This document shows, piece after piece, positions 8,772-19,974 of a stretch of DNA of 64,000 nt. Every line of letters starts with the position of its first letter. Position 1 is the stretch's first letter. The position numbers were made by a program, and so were the translations under genes. A model generated the notes under the pieces. That model did not search any database. It saw only the letters and a program-made list of their open reading frames with translations, and was not told where the DNA came from. Origin of the DNA: JALOAT01 sp041685115 (GTDB lineage: Bacteria; Pseudomonadota; Gammaproteobacteria; Thiohalomonadales; Thiohalomonadaceae); assembly GCA_041685115.1 (NCBI GenBank), contig JAWLGK010000002.1:1-64000 (forward strand). The letters are read 5' to 3'.

Positions 8772-8957
8772 ATGGCGACTGCGAAGAAAATTAAAGTGAC
8801 GTTGGTCAAGACGCTGCACCACCGCCTTGCGAACCACAAGGCGTGCGTGGCGGGTCTCGGGCTGCGCCGTCGCAACCACACCGTTGAAGTGGAAGATACG
8901 CCGGCGGTACGTGGGATGATCAACAAGGTCTCCTACATGCTGAAGGTGGAGGAGTAA
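8772..8957 (+). CDS. rpmD: 50S ribosomal protein L30
   Basis: This small 61-residue protein (MATAKKIKVTLVKTLHHRLA) starts at the ATG at 8772. The same frame is open back into rpsE, but that extension is not L30-like. It contains the GLRRRNHTVEVEDTPAVRGM core. The stop is two bases before the rplO start. Confidence 0.95.
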   Translation: MATAKKIKVTLVKTLHHRLANHKACVAGLGLRRRNHTVEVEDTPAVRGMINKVSYMLKVEE

Positions 8958-8959
8958 CC

Positions 8960-9391
8960 ATGCGTCTGAATACGCTCAAGCCTGCAGAAGGCGCCAAGAC
9001 CAGCGAAAAGCGTCCCGGTCGCGGTATCGGTTCGGGCCTCGGCAAGACCGGTGGTCGTGGTCACAAGGGCTGGACTTCCCGCTCCGGCGGTGGTCGCAAG
9101 ACCGGTTTCGAAGGCGGTCAGATGCCTCTGCAGCGCCGTCTGCCGAAGGTCGGATTCAACTCCATGACCGCGGCCGACAAGGCTGAGGTGCGTCTGCACG
9201 AGATTGCCAAGATTGATGGCGTCGTGGACCTGCTTGCGCTCAAGTCGGCCAACCTGATTGGTCACGCGGTCAAGCGCGCAAAGGTAATCGCGTCTGGCAC
9301 CCTCGACAAGGCGGTGACGGTGCGCGGTCTGGGCGTCACCAAGGGCGCGCGTGCTGCGATCGAAGCAGCCGGTGGCAAGGTCGAGGAATAA
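8960..9391 (+). CDS. rplO: 50S ribosomal protein L15
   Basis: This 143-residue protein has the glycine-rich basic N-terminal extension (KRPGRGIGSGLGKTGGRGHKG) that threads into 23S rRNA. The globular C-terminal domain follows. Its stop directly abuts the secY GTG start. Confidence 0.97.
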   Translation: MRLNTLKPAEGAKTSEKRPGRGIGSGLGKTGGRGHKGWTSRSGGGRKTGFEGGQMPLQRRLPKVGFNSMTAADKAEVRLHEIAKIDGVVDLLALKSANLIGHAVKRAKVIASGTLDKAVTVRGLGVTKGARAAIEAAGGKVEE

Positions 9392-10741
9392 GTGAGCACG
9401 TCGCGCTCCGCCATGGCCGAGATGCTCTCGGCCGGAAAACTGACGGAACTCAAGCAGCGCCTGCTGTTTTTACTTGGCGCGCTGCTTGTTTTTCGGATCG
9501 GCGCGCACGTCCCCGTGCCTGGCATCGACCCCATTGCGCTTGCGGCGCTGTTCGACCAGCAACGTGGCACCATCCTGGACATGTTCAATATGTTCTCGGG
9601 TGGTGCACTCGAGCGCCTTTCGGTGCTCGCACTTGGCATCATGCCTTACATTTCGGCGTCCATCATCGTGCAGTTGATGACGAAAGTGTTGCCGAAGCTG
9701 GAGCAGCTGAGCAAGGAAGGCGCCGCCGGTAGGCGCAAGATAACCCAGTACACCCGCATGGGGACGCTGGTTCTTGCGACCTTTCAGGCGTTGGGTGTGG
9801 CCATCATGCTTGAGTCGCAGCGTGCAGGAAACCTGCCCCTGGTTATCGAGCCCGGGTTCGGTTTCCGCCTCGTGACAGTGACGACGCTGGTCACGGGTAC
9901 CATGTTCCTGATGTGGCTGGGTGAACAGGTCACGGAGCGCGGTATCGGTAACGGCATTTCGATGATCATCTTCGCAGGTATCGTAGCCGGACTGCCATCT
10001 GCCATTGGCGGCACGCTGGAGTTGGCTCGTACGGGCGAAATGAGCATCGCGTTCGTGCTCGCATTGTTCGTGATCGCGGTAGCGGTGACTGGCTTCATCG
10101 TTTTCGTCGAGCGCGGTCAAAGACGTATCACGGTCAACTATGCGAAGCGGCAGCAGGGGCGGCGGGTATATGCTGCGCAGACGAGCCATTTGCCCCTGAA
10201 GGTGAACATGGCGGGCGTCATTCCACCGATCTTCGCGTCGAGCATCATTCTGTTTCCCGCAACGATTGCCGGTTGGTTCGGCACGCGCGAGGGCTTCGGC
10301 TGGATGCAGGACATTGCCACGACGTTGTCGCCGGGGCAGCCATTGTATGTCGCTCTGTATGCAGTGCTGATCATGTTCTTCTGCTTTTTCTATACGGCCC
10401 TGATGTTCGATCCCAAGGACACGGCCGAGAACCTGAAAAAGTCGGGGGCCTTCGTGCCCGGGATTCGTCCTGGCGAGCAGACGGCCAGGTACATTGACGG
10501 GATTTTGGGGAAACTGACACTGGCCGGCGCCATCTACATCACGTTGGTGTGCCTGCTCCCCGAGTTCCTGATCGTGTATGCGAACGTACCCTTCTACTTC
10601 GGTGGTACGTCGCTGCTGATTATTGTGGTCGTCGTCATGGACTTCATGGCCCAGGTGCAGGCGCATCTGATGTCACACCAGTACGAAGGCCTGCTTAAGA
10701 AAGCGAACCTCAAGGGCGGTCGTGGCGGCCTGCTGCGCTGA
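9392..10741 (+). CDS. secY: Preprotein translocase subunit SecY
   Basis: This 449-residue polytopic membrane protein has the ten transmembrane segments of the Sec channel. The N-terminal FRIGAHVPVPGIDP segment forms the plug region, and the cytosolic loops that bind SecA and ribosomes include RRITVNYAKRQQGRRVY. With SecE and SecG it forms the protein-conducting channel. The GTG start immediately follows the rplO TAA, so translation is likely coupled. Confidence 0.97.
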   Translation: MSTSRSAMAEMLSAGKLTELKQRLLFLLGALLVFRIGAHVPVPGIDPIALAALFDQQRGTILDMFNMFSGGALERLSVLALGIMPYISASIIVQLMTKVLPKLEQLSKEGAAGRRKITQYTRMGTLVLATFQALGVAIMLESQRAGNLPLVIEPGFGFRLVTVTTLVTGTMFLMWLGEQVTERGIGNGISMIIFAGIVAGLPSAIGGTLELARTGEMSIAFVLALFVIAVAVTGFIVFVERGQRRITVNYAKRQQGRRVYAAQTSHLPLKVNMAGVIPPIFASSIILFPATIAGWFGTREGFGWMQDIATTLSPGQPLYVALYAVLIMFFCFFYTALMFDPKDTAENLKKSGAFVPGIRPGEQTARYIDGILGKLTLAGAIYITLVCLLPEFLIVYANVPFYFGGTSLLIIVVVVMDFMAQVQAHLMSHQYEGLLKKANLKGGRGGLLR

Positions 10742-10769
10742 CCCGAACTAGATTCGACGGAGAATTTCC

Positions 10770-10886
10770 ATGAAAGTACGAGCCTCGGTCAAGAAGCTTT
10801 GCCGCAACTGCAAGATCGTCCGCCGCCAGGGCGTGGTCCGTGTCATCTGCTCGTCGGATGCGCGTCATAAGCAGCGTCAAGGTTAA
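10770..10886 (+). CDS. rpmJ: 50S ribosomal protein L36
   Basis: This 38-codon gene encodes MKVRASVKKLCRNCKIVRRQ and retains three cysteines and one histidine (C11, C14, C27, H32), the zinc-ribbon form of L36. It lies 28 bases after secY, the usual end of the spc operon. Confidence 0.96.
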   Translation: MKVRASVKKLCRNCKIVRRQGVVRVICSSDARHKQRQG

Positions 10887-10909
10887 GTAGCGGGTTTGGT
10901 TGCCGGCGC

Positions 10910-10938
10910 TTGCATAGCGCGGCGTTGGTCGGTATCAT
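10910..10938 (+). promoter_or_regulatory. Possible alpha operon promoter
   Basis: TTGCAT, 17 bases, then TATCAT, lies in the 105-base gap between rpmJ and rpsM. The -35 box is weak and the -10 box is good. In E. coli the alpha operon is partly read through from spc and also has promoters near here. Confidence 0.45.
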
Positions 10939-10991
10939 TGAACGTTTTCGGCGGCCTGCCGGTTCAGTAGACGAATAAGTGGAGTGGCTAA

Positions 10992-11348
10992 ATGGCCCGT
11001 ATTGCTGGCATAAACATTCCGGTCAACAAGCATGCCGTGATCGCCCTGCAGTCGATCTACGGTATCGGTAGGACACGCGCCAAGCAGATCTGCGAAGCGA
11101 GCGGTGTCCGCGCCGAGGCGAAGATCAAGGATCTCACCGAGGGTGAGATCGAACTGCTGCGCGGCGAAGTGGCCAAGTTCACCGTGGAAGGCGACCTCCG
11201 TCGTGAGGTGGGAATGAACATCAAGCGTCTGATGGACATGGGCAGCTATCGCGGCCTACGTCATCGTCGTGGCCTGCCTGTGCGTGGACAGCGTACCCGC
11301 ACCAACGCACGCACCCGCAAGGGCCCGCGTCGTCAGGTCAAGAAATAA
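10992..11348 (+). CDS. rpsM: 30S ribosomal protein S13
   Basis: This 118-residue protein starts MARIAGINIPVNKHAVIALQ and ends with the basic RTRTNARTRKGPRRQVKK tail that contacts P-site tRNA. It contains the helix-two-turn-helix that binds 16S rRNA. It is the first gene of the alpha operon. Confidence 0.97.
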   Translation: MARIAGINIPVNKHAVIALQSIYGIGRTRAKQICEASGVRAEAKIKDLTEGEIELLRGEVAKFTVEGDLRREVGMNIKRLMDMGSYRGLRHRRGLPVRGQRTRTNARTRKGPRRQVKK

Positions 11349-11386
11349 GCGCTCCGAGCTAATCAAAGTCGTCAGGATCCCGGGTT

Positions 11387-11785
11387 ATGGCAAAAGCGAC
11401 CAGTACCCCTTCGCGTACGCGTAAGAAGGTCAAAAAGAATGTGGTGGACGGCATTGCGCATGTCCACGCCTCCTTCAACAACACCATCGTGACCATCACG
11501 GACCGCCAGGGCAACACGATTTGCTGGGCGACGTCCGGCGGCTCGGGCTTTCGCGGTTCCCGCAAGAGCACGCCGTTTGCTGCGCAGATCGCTGCCGAGA
11601 AGGCCGGCGCCGTTGCGCTCGAGGTGGGCATGAAGAACCTCGAAGTGCTGGTGAAGGGTCCTGGCCCGGGTCGCGACTCCGCGGTGCGTGCTCTTCACAA
11701 CAAGGGCTTCAAGATCACCAATATCGCCGACGTGACACCCATTCCGCATAACGGGTGCCGTCCTCCCAAAAAGCGTCGCGTTTAA
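11387..11785 (+). CDS. rpsK: 30S ribosomal protein S11
   Basis: This 132-residue protein has the conserved HVHASFNNTIVTITDRQGN and the C-terminal DVTPIPHNGCRPPKKRRV. S11 lines the platform near the mRNA exit. It follows rpsM by 38 bases. Confidence 0.97.
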   Translation: MAKATSTPSRTRKKVKKNVVDGIAHVHASFNNTIVTITDRQGNTICWATSGGSGFRGSRKSTPFAAQIAAEKAGAVALEVGMKNLEVLVKGPGPGRDSAVRALHNKGFKITNIADVTPIPHNGCRPPKKRRV

Positions 11786-11800
11786 GGCAGGAGAACAACT

Positions 11801-12427
11801 TTGGCTAGGTACATCGGTCCCAAGTGCCGCCTTTGCCGTCGCGAAGGCGAGAAGCTCTTTCTCAAGGGCGAGAAGTGCTACACCAGCAAGTGCACCATCG
11901 AAAGCCGTCCTGTGCCCCCGGGCCAGCACGGTCAGCGTCGTGGTCGCCTGTCCGACTACGCGCGTCAGCTGCGTGAGAAGCAGAAGCTGCGTCGTGTGTA
12001 TGGTCTGCTCGAAGGGCAGTTCCGTCACTACTACGAGGAGGCTGACCGCCTGAAGGGCTCCACGGGCGAAAACCTGTTGCAGCTGCTTGAGTGCCGCCTC
12101 GACAACGTGGCCTACCGCATGGGGTTTGGCGCCTCCCGTTCCGAGGCGCGTCAGAACGTGCGCCACAGCAACGTGCGTGTGAATGGTCGTAAGGTGAACA
12201 TCCCGTCGTACCAGCTGCGGCCCGGTGACATCGTGTCGATCGCGGAAGATGCCAAGAATCATCTCCGCATCAAGGCCGCTATGGAATCACAGCAGCAGCG
12301 CGGCTTCGCAGCGTGGCTCGAAGTCGACGCGACGAAGCTCGAGGGTGTATTCAAGCAGCGTCCGGAACGCAGCGATCTGCCCGCCGAGATTCAGGAACAG
12401 CTCGTCGTCGAGCTCTACTCCAAGTAA
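11801..12427 (+). CDS. rpsD: 30S ribosomal protein S4, four-cysteine form
   Basis: This 208-residue protein starts at TTG 11801 behind CAGGAG. Residues 9, 12, 26 and 31 are cysteines (KCRLCRREGEKLFLKGEKC, then TSKC), forming a zinc site as in Thermus and Bacillus S4. E. coli S4 lacks most of these. The S4 RNA-binding domain (about 98-160) is intact. In E. coli S4 represses the alpha operon through the rpsM leader. The TTG start is supported by the conserved MARYIGPK N-terminus. Confidence 0.96.
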   Translation: MARYIGPKCRLCRREGEKLFLKGEKCYTSKCTIESRPVPPGQHGQRRGRLSDYARQLREKQKLRRVYGLLEGQFRHYYEEADRLKGSTGENLLQLLECRLDNVAYRMGFGASRSEARQNVRHSNVRVNGRKVNIPSYQLRPGDIVSIAEDAKNHLRIKAAMESQQQRGFAAWLEVDATKLEGVFKQRPERSDLPAEIQEQLVVELYSK

Positions 12428-12429
12428 TC

Positions 12430-12450
12430 GCTTGCGGCACTAGCGCAAGC
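12430..12450 (+). other. Hairpin between rpsD and rpoA
   Basis: GCTTGCG and CGCAAGC form a seven-pair stem three bases after the rpsD stop. There is no T run, so it is more likely a message-stability or attenuation structure than a terminator. Confidence 0.4.
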
Positions 12451-12492
12451 AGTCTGGGTAGTTCATCGACAGCCATTCAGTGAGGAAGGTTC

Positions 12493-13488
12493 ATGCAGGG
12501 CTTTGTAGCAGAACTTCTTAAGCCACGCCTCGTCGGTGTGCAGAAGCTCAGCGAAACCCGGGCGAAAGTAACGCTCGAGCCGCTGGAGCGTGGTTTCGGT
12601 CATACGCTGGGCAATGCCCTTCGTCGCATTCTGCTCTCCTCGATGGTGGGCGCGGCGGTAACCGAAGTAGAGATTGACGGTGTGCTTCACGAGTACACGA
12701 CGATCGAGGGCGTGCAGGAGGACGTTATCGAGATCCTCCTCAACCTGAAGGGCTTGGCCATTCGCATGCCCCATAAAGATGAGGTTACGCTGACCTTGTC
12801 GAAAAAAGGCCTCGGAGTGGTCACCGCAGGCGATATCGTGCTTGATCACGGCGTGGAGATTGTCAATCCGGAGCATGTGATCGCGCACCTGACCAAGGCG
12901 GGCGAGCTGAACATGCGCATCAAGATGCGCAAGGGGCGTGGATATGAGCCTGCAAATGTGCGCAGCTTCGGCGAGGACGAAACTCGTCCCATCGGGCGGT
13001 TGCAGATCGACGCATCGTTCAGTCCGGTAGTACGCGCCGCCTACGTGGTCGAAAGCGCGCGTGTAGAACAGCGCACCAACCTGGATAAGCTGGTCATCGA
13101 GCTCGAGACCAACGGCACCATCGAACCGGATGAGGCCATTCGTCGCGCGGCGACCATTCTCCAGGATCAGTTGTCGGCGTTTGTCGAGCTGAAGGGTAAG
13201 GAAGAGGCCGTACCGCAGGTGCAGGAGCCTGAGATCGATCCGATCCTGCTGCGCCCGGTGGACGAGCTGGAGCTGACCGTGCGGTCGGCGAACTGCCTCA
13301 AGGCTGAGCATATTTACTACATCGGCGATCTGATTCAGCGCACCGAGGTGGAGCTGTTGAAGACCCCGAACTTGGGCAAGAAGTCGCTCACCGAGATCAA
13401 GGACGTGCTCGCATCGCACGGTCTGTCCCTCGGCATGCGTCTGGAGAACTGGCCGCCTGCGAGTCTCCAGAAGCGGGACGAAGCCTGA
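12493..13488 (+). CDS. rpoA: RNA polymerase alpha subunit
   Basis: This 331-residue protein has the N-terminal dimerisation domain (MQGFVAELLKPRLVGVQ; LEPLERGFGHTLGNALRRILL near residues 30-50) and the C-terminal domain that binds UP elements and activators (VRSANCLKAEHIYYIGDL near 266-283). Length is close to E. coli (329). It is fourth in the alpha operon. Confidence 0.98.
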   Translation: MQGFVAELLKPRLVGVQKLSETRAKVTLEPLERGFGHTLGNALRRILLSSMVGAAVTEVEIDGVLHEYTTIEGVQEDVIEILLNLKGLAIRMPHKDEVTLTLSKKGLGVVTAGDIVLDHGVEIVNPEHVIAHLTKAGELNMRIKMRKGRGYEPANVRSFGEDETRPIGRLQIDASFSPVVRAAYVVESARVEQRTNLDKLVIELETNGTIEPDEAIRRAATILQDQLSAFVELKGKEEAVPQVQEPEIDPILLRPVDELELTVRSANCLKAEHIYYIGDLIQRTEVELLKTPNLGKKSLTEIKDVLASHGLSLGMRLENWPPASLQKRDEA

Positions 13489-13525
13489 GTCCATTAACGA
13501 ATAACCGCATTTCAGGGTAACGACC

Positions 13526-13918
13526 ATGCGACACCGTAAAGCCGGCCGGCACCTCAACCGCCCCACGGCGCATCGTGAGGCCATGTTCAAGAACATGACG
13601 GCCTCGCTGCTGCGTCACGAGATCATCAAGACGACCCTTCCCAAGGCGAAGGAGCTGCGTCGCGTGGCAGAGCCGCTCATCACCATGGCGAAGGAAGACT
13701 CCGTGTCTCGCCGTCGCCTTGCGTTTGCGCGCATTCAGGACCGCGACGTCGTCACCAAGCTGTTCGGTGAACTGGGTCCGCGTTACAAGGCACGCCCCGG
13801 CGGCTATCTGCGCATCCTCAAGTGCGGGTTCCGCGCTGGCGACAATGCACCCATGGCCATCGTCGAATTGGTCGATCGTCCCGAAGTGGACGCCGGCGAA
13901 GGCGAGGCAGCCGCCTGA
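13526..13918 (+). CDS. rplQ: 50S ribosomal protein L17
   Basis: This 130-residue protein starts MRHRKAGRHLNRPTAHREAM, the L17 signature. A short acidic tail (PEVDAGEGEAAA) replaces the E. coli end. It is the last gene of the alpha operon, closed by the terminator that follows. Confidence 0.97.
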   Translation: MRHRKAGRHLNRPTAHREAMFKNMTASLLRHEIIKTTLPKAKELRRVAEPLITMAKEDSVSRRRLAFARIQDRDVVTKLFGELGPRYKARPGGYLRILKCGFRAGDNAPMAIVELVDRPEVDAGEGEAAA

Positions 13919-13945
13919 GTAGGGCGGAATGTTGCGACATTATGA

Positions 13946-13973
13946 AAGCCGGGGCATGCCCCGGCTTTTTTTT
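13946..13973 (+). terminator. Alpha operon terminator
   Basis: AAGCCGGGGC and GCCCCGGCTT form an 11-pair stem (AAGCCGGGGCA with TGCCCCGGCTT) followed by eight T residues. This is a textbook rho-independent terminator 27 bases after rplQ. Confidence 0.93.
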
Positions 13974-13987
13974 CGCACGGAGAAAGG

Positions 13988-14704
13988 ATGATCATCCTGT
14001 TCACGGATTTTGGACTCGAGGGGCCATACGTGGGCCAGATGAAGGCGGTGCTGGCGCGTGAGGCACCGGGAATCGCGCTCATCGATCTTTTCGCCGATGC
14101 GCCGCGCTTTGCGCCGAAAGCCTCGGCTTACCTCTTGGCGGCCTATGTGGATGAGTTTCCGCAGGGATCGGTGTTTCTCGCCGTGGTGGATCCGGGCGTG
14201 GGCACCACGGCCCGCAGACCGGTGATGGTGGAAGCGGACGGTCGTTGGTTCGTCGGGCCTGGCAATGGCGTTTTCAACGTGGTGGCGCAGCGTGCGGCAA
14301 CGCAGCGGGCGCAGGTGATTACCTGGGAACCTGCACGGCTGTCGGCGAGTTTCCACGGCCGTGACCTGTTCGCGCCGGTGGCGGCGCGCTTGGCGCGGGG
14401 CGACAGTGTGCCGGGAGAGGTGCTTGCGGACTGGGTCGAGCCGTGGCCAGCCGATCTGCATGAGGTCATCTACGTGGACCATTTCGGCAATGCCATGACG
14501 GGAATCCGGGCCAGCAACGTGTTCGGGGACACCATCGAAGTGAACGGTCACCGACTCAACCGTGCGCGTACCTTCGGTGACGTCGCTCCGGGCGACGCGC
14601 TTTGGTACGAAAATGCCAACGGGCTTCTGGAGATCGCGGTCAACCAAGGCCGGGCGGATTCAGCGCTGGGCCTTGGCATTGGCACGATGGTGACGGCGGG
14701 TTGA
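13988..14704 (+). CDS. SAM hydroxide adenosyltransferase (DUF62 family)
   Basis: This 238-residue protein matches the family related to fluorinase and chlorinase that hydrolyses S-adenosylmethionine to adenosine and methionine. The N-terminus MIILFTDFGLEGPYVGQMK is the family signature. VVDPGVGTTARRPV (about residues 68-81) carries the Asp and Arg, and SFHGRDLFAPVAARLA (near 121-136) the His, of the conserved Asp-Arg-His set. No halogenase-specific loop was recognised, so hydrolase activity is the likelier call. It starts 15 bases after the alpha terminator, probably from its own promoter. Confidence 0.88.
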   Translation: MIILFTDFGLEGPYVGQMKAVLAREAPGIALIDLFADAPRFAPKASAYLLAAYVDEFPQGSVFLAVVDPGVGTTARRPVMVEADGRWFVGPGNGVFNVVAQRAATQRAQVITWEPARLSASFHGRDLFAPVAARLARGDSVPGEVLADWVEPWPADLHEVIYVDHFGNAMTGIRASNVFGDTIEVNGHRLNRARTFGDVAPGDALWYENANGLLEIAVNQGRADSALGLGIGTMVTAG

Positions 14705-14850
14705 AAAGCGGGTGACCCACGGAGGCCCTCGGCCGTTACCATCACCGCGGTGCGGGCATGGAAATCGCCCACGGGGGAAAGAGACGAAGGGTTCAAGGCG
14801 TGTGCCTTCACAGCCCCCCATCGGAACGACCGCCCCCCCTCTCCCTCAGG

Positions 14851-15064
14851 GCTGTCTCTTGGTCACATCTTGCGCGCACACTCCCTCTCCCTCCGGGAGA
14901 GGGGTGGGGAGAGGGGATCATGTTGGTTCATTGATCCCCTCATCCTGTCCTTCGGCACTTGCTCCATGCAGTGCCCTACCTCCTGCATCCATGCAGTCGT
15001 CTCCCGGAGGGAGAAGGGACGCAAGCTTCTGTCTCTCTTAGAAATGATGTGACCAAGAGAGAGC
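14851..15064. repeat. Inverted-repeat element and C/T-rich repeats between genes
   Basis: The 413-base gap from 14705 to 15117 has no credible gene. It holds an imperfect inverted repeat of about 21 bases: GCTGTCTCTTGGTCACATC at left (14851-14869) and its complement with one mismatch at right (near 15046-15065). The arms are about 180 bases apart. The outer 19 bases resemble the mosaic end of Tn5/IS50 at 16 of 19 positions. Inside is a CCCTCTCCC/GGGAGAGGG hairpin (14883-14903). No flanking target duplication was found. It could be a miniature inverted-repeat element. Confidence 0.5.
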
Positions 15065-15117
15065 CCCGATTGAATCCTTTTTCTCTTCCTCCCAGGCCCT
15101 TCGTGGCCTTCCCTGGT

Positions 15118-17976
<2,859 letters not shown>

Positions 17977-18003
17977 CGGCTATGCCTCGAATTCGAACCT
18001 GCT

Positions 18004-18033
18004 AATATACGGTCTTCCCGTGCTTGCGCGCAA
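18004..18033 (-). promoter_or_regulatory. Predicted uvrA promoter
   Basis: On the minus strand TTGCGC, 18 bases, then TATATT, lies about 28 bases before the uvrA ATG. No LexA-like CTGT-N8-ACAG site is visible in the 92-base divergent gap, so SOS control is not supported by the sequence. Confidence 0.55.
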
Positions 18034-18068
18034 AATCCCCTATTTCTCAGCAGGATTAGACCAACGAG

Positions 18069-19442
18069 ATGAGTGAAAGTCCGACGCGAATGAGCGCTGA
18101 TGAAAAGCGTGTGGCCACGGCGCTGGCGGGGATCTTCTCGTTCCGCATGCTCGGGCTTTTCATGATCCTGCCCGTGTTTGCCCTTTATGCGCAGGACCTC
18201 GATGGCGTGACGCCGGCGCTCATGGGCCTCGCCATCGGTATCTACGGATTGACCCAGGCCGTGCTGCAGATCCCCTACGGGATGGCCTCCGATCGCTTTG
18301 GACGCAAGCGGGTGATCGCCTTGGGGCTGCTGGTATTCGCCGCCGGCAGCGTAATTGCCGCGAGCGCCGACAGCGTCACCGGCGTAATCGTCGGACGCGC
18401 CGTGCAGGGTGCTGGGGCGGTCGCCGCGGCGGTGATGGCACTACTTGCCGACCTCACCCGCGAGGAGCACCGTACCAAGGCCATGGCCTTCATCGGTATG
18501 AGCATCGGTCTTTCGTTCCTGGTTGCCATGGTGGCCGGCCCGCTACTCAATCAGTGGATAGGCGTACCGGGCATCTTCGGTTTGACGGCGGTATTGGCCC
18601 TGTTGGGTATTGCCCTGCTGTACGGACTCGTGCCCGATCCGGCCACCGAACGCCGTCACCGTGATCTCGCGCCGGCGCTGACGCAGGTCCGACGCGTGCT
18701 CACCGACGCGGAGTTGGTGCGCACCGACATCGGCATTTTCGTACTGCACATGGTCCTGACCGCAGGCTTCGTGGCGCTGCCGCTGGCCTTGCGCGATGCC
18801 GGGCTGGCACCTGGGGATCATTGGCTGGTGTATCTGCCCGTGATGGTGGTCGCCATGGCCGTGGCGATCCCCTTCATCATCGTGGCGGAGCGCCGACGGG
18901 CCATGAAGCAGGTGCTGGTCGGGGCGGTGGCGGTTCTGGCGCTGGCCGAGTTCGGCCTGGCGCAGTTCCACACCGGCCTGACCATCCTGGTGCTGCTGGT
19001 AGGCATTTTTTTCATCGGCTTCAACTTGTTGGAGGCCAGCCTGCCATCGCTGGTATCGAAACTGGCGCCCGTGGAGAGCAAAGGGACGGCCATGGGGGTC
19101 TATTCCAGTGCCCAGTTTCTGGGCGCCTTCGTGGGCGGCTGGGTGGGCGGTCGGGTGTTTGGTGACTACGGCTTCGAGGGCCTGTTCCTGGCCTGTGCCG
19201 CCGCGCTCTTGCTGTGGCTGGGGCTGGTGGCCACCATGCGCCGGCCGCGGCACCTGTCCACCCGCATCCTTCACCTGGACGAGATGGACCTGTGTGGCGC
19301 CGACCGGCTGCGATTGGAACTGGCCGCCGTACCCGGAGTGGCGGAGGTGGCGGTAAATGTGGAAGATCGTACGGCCTACCTCAAGGTGGACAACGAGGCA
19401 TTGGATGCGGCGGCCTTGGGGCGGTTCTCGCGCAGTGCGTGA
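18069..19442 (+). CDS. yajR: Major facilitator transporter with C-terminal YAM domain, YajR type
   Basis: This 457-residue protein has twelve predicted membrane segments and the motif A loop (GMASDRFGRKRVIA, about residues 77-90). It has the YajR-like FSFRMLGLFMILPVFALY start and a soluble C-terminal ferredoxin-like domain (about 395-455, LRLELAAVPGVAEVAVNVED). The substrate of YajR is not established; it is a proton-driven drug-efflux type transporter. It is divergent from uvrA and 41 bases before ssb. Confidence 0.86.
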   Translation: MSESPTRMSADEKRVATALAGIFSFRMLGLFMILPVFALYAQDLDGVTPALMGLAIGIYGLTQAVLQIPYGMASDRFGRKRVIALGLLVFAAGSVIAASADSVTGVIVGRAVQGAGAVAAAVMALLADLTREEHRTKAMAFIGMSIGLSFLVAMVAGPLLNQWIGVPGIFGLTAVLALLGIALLYGLVPDPATERRHRDLAPALTQVRRVLTDAELVRTDIGIFVLHMVLTAGFVALPLALRDAGLAPGDHWLVYLPVMVVAMAVAIPFIIVAERRRAMKQVLVGAVAVLALAEFGLAQFHTGLTILVLLVGIFFIGFNLLEASLPSLVSKLAPVESKGTAMGVYSSAQFLGAFVGGWVGGRVFGDYGFEGLFLACAAALLLWLGLVATMRRPRHLSTRILHLDEMDLCGADRLRLELAAVPGVAEVAVNVEDRTAYLKVDNEALDAAALGRFSRSA

Positions 19443-19483
19443 GCGCAGCGGGAAAAACGAGACGAGATGGTGGAGAGCGTGAG

Positions 19484-19972
19484 ATGGCAAGAGGCGTAAA
19501 CAAGGTAATTTTGGTCGGCAATCTCGGAAAGGACCCCGAGGTGCGCTACATGCCGAGCGGCGGTGCGGTGGCGAACGTGACCATTGCGACCAGTGAGCAA
19601 TGGAAAGACAAGCAGACCGGTCAGAACCAGGAACGCACTGAATGGCACACCGTGGTGTTCTTCAACAAACTGGCGGAGATCGCTGGTGAGTACCTGCGCA
19701 AGGGCTCCCAAGTGTATGTGGAAGGCTCCCTGCGCACCCGCAAGTGGCAGGATAAGAACGGCCAGGACCGCTACACGACCGAAATCGTTGTGAGCGACAT
19801 GCAGATGCTGGGCGGCCGTGGTGGCGGTGGCGGTGGCGGCGGCAGCGCGAATTACGATGAAACGCGTTCCGCACCGGCGGCAGCGGCGCCCTCGCGCGAC
19901 GATGGCAAGGCTTCATCGGCACCCGCATCGCGTGGCGGGTTCGACGATTTCGACGACGACATCCCGTTCTAG
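19484..19972 (+). CDS. ssb: Single-stranded DNA-binding protein
   Basis: This 162-residue protein starts MARGVNKVILVGNLGKDPEV. The OB-fold fills residues 1-110, a glycine-rich linker follows, and the acidic tip DDFDDDIPF recruits repair and replication partners. The ATG at 19484 is chosen over longer frames because it gives the conserved N-terminus with GAGAG upstream. An ssb gene next to uvrA is common in gammaproteobacteria, though here the transporter lies between them. Confidence 0.97.
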   Translation: MARGVNKVILVGNLGKDPEVRYMPSGGAVANVTIATSEQWKDKQTGQNQERTEWHTVVFFNKLAEIAGEYLRKGSQVYVEGSLRTRKWQDKNGQDRYTTEIVVSDMQMLGGRGGGGGGGGSANYDETRSAPAAAAPSRDDGKASSAPASRGGFDDFDDDIPF

Positions 19973-19974
19973 GA

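Noticed and set aside
519..13918. Long minus-strand open frames opposite the ribosomal genes (for example 1752-2882, 4861-6255)
   Set aside because: Shadows of GC-rich conserved genes on the plus strand. No family match.
14842..15072. Target-site duplication flanking the Tn5-like inverted repeats
   Set aside because: The nine bases on either side (CCCTCAGGG and CCCCGATTG) do not match.
17977..18068. LexA operator upstream of uvrA
   Set aside because: No CTGT-N8-ACAG-like site is present in the divergent gap.
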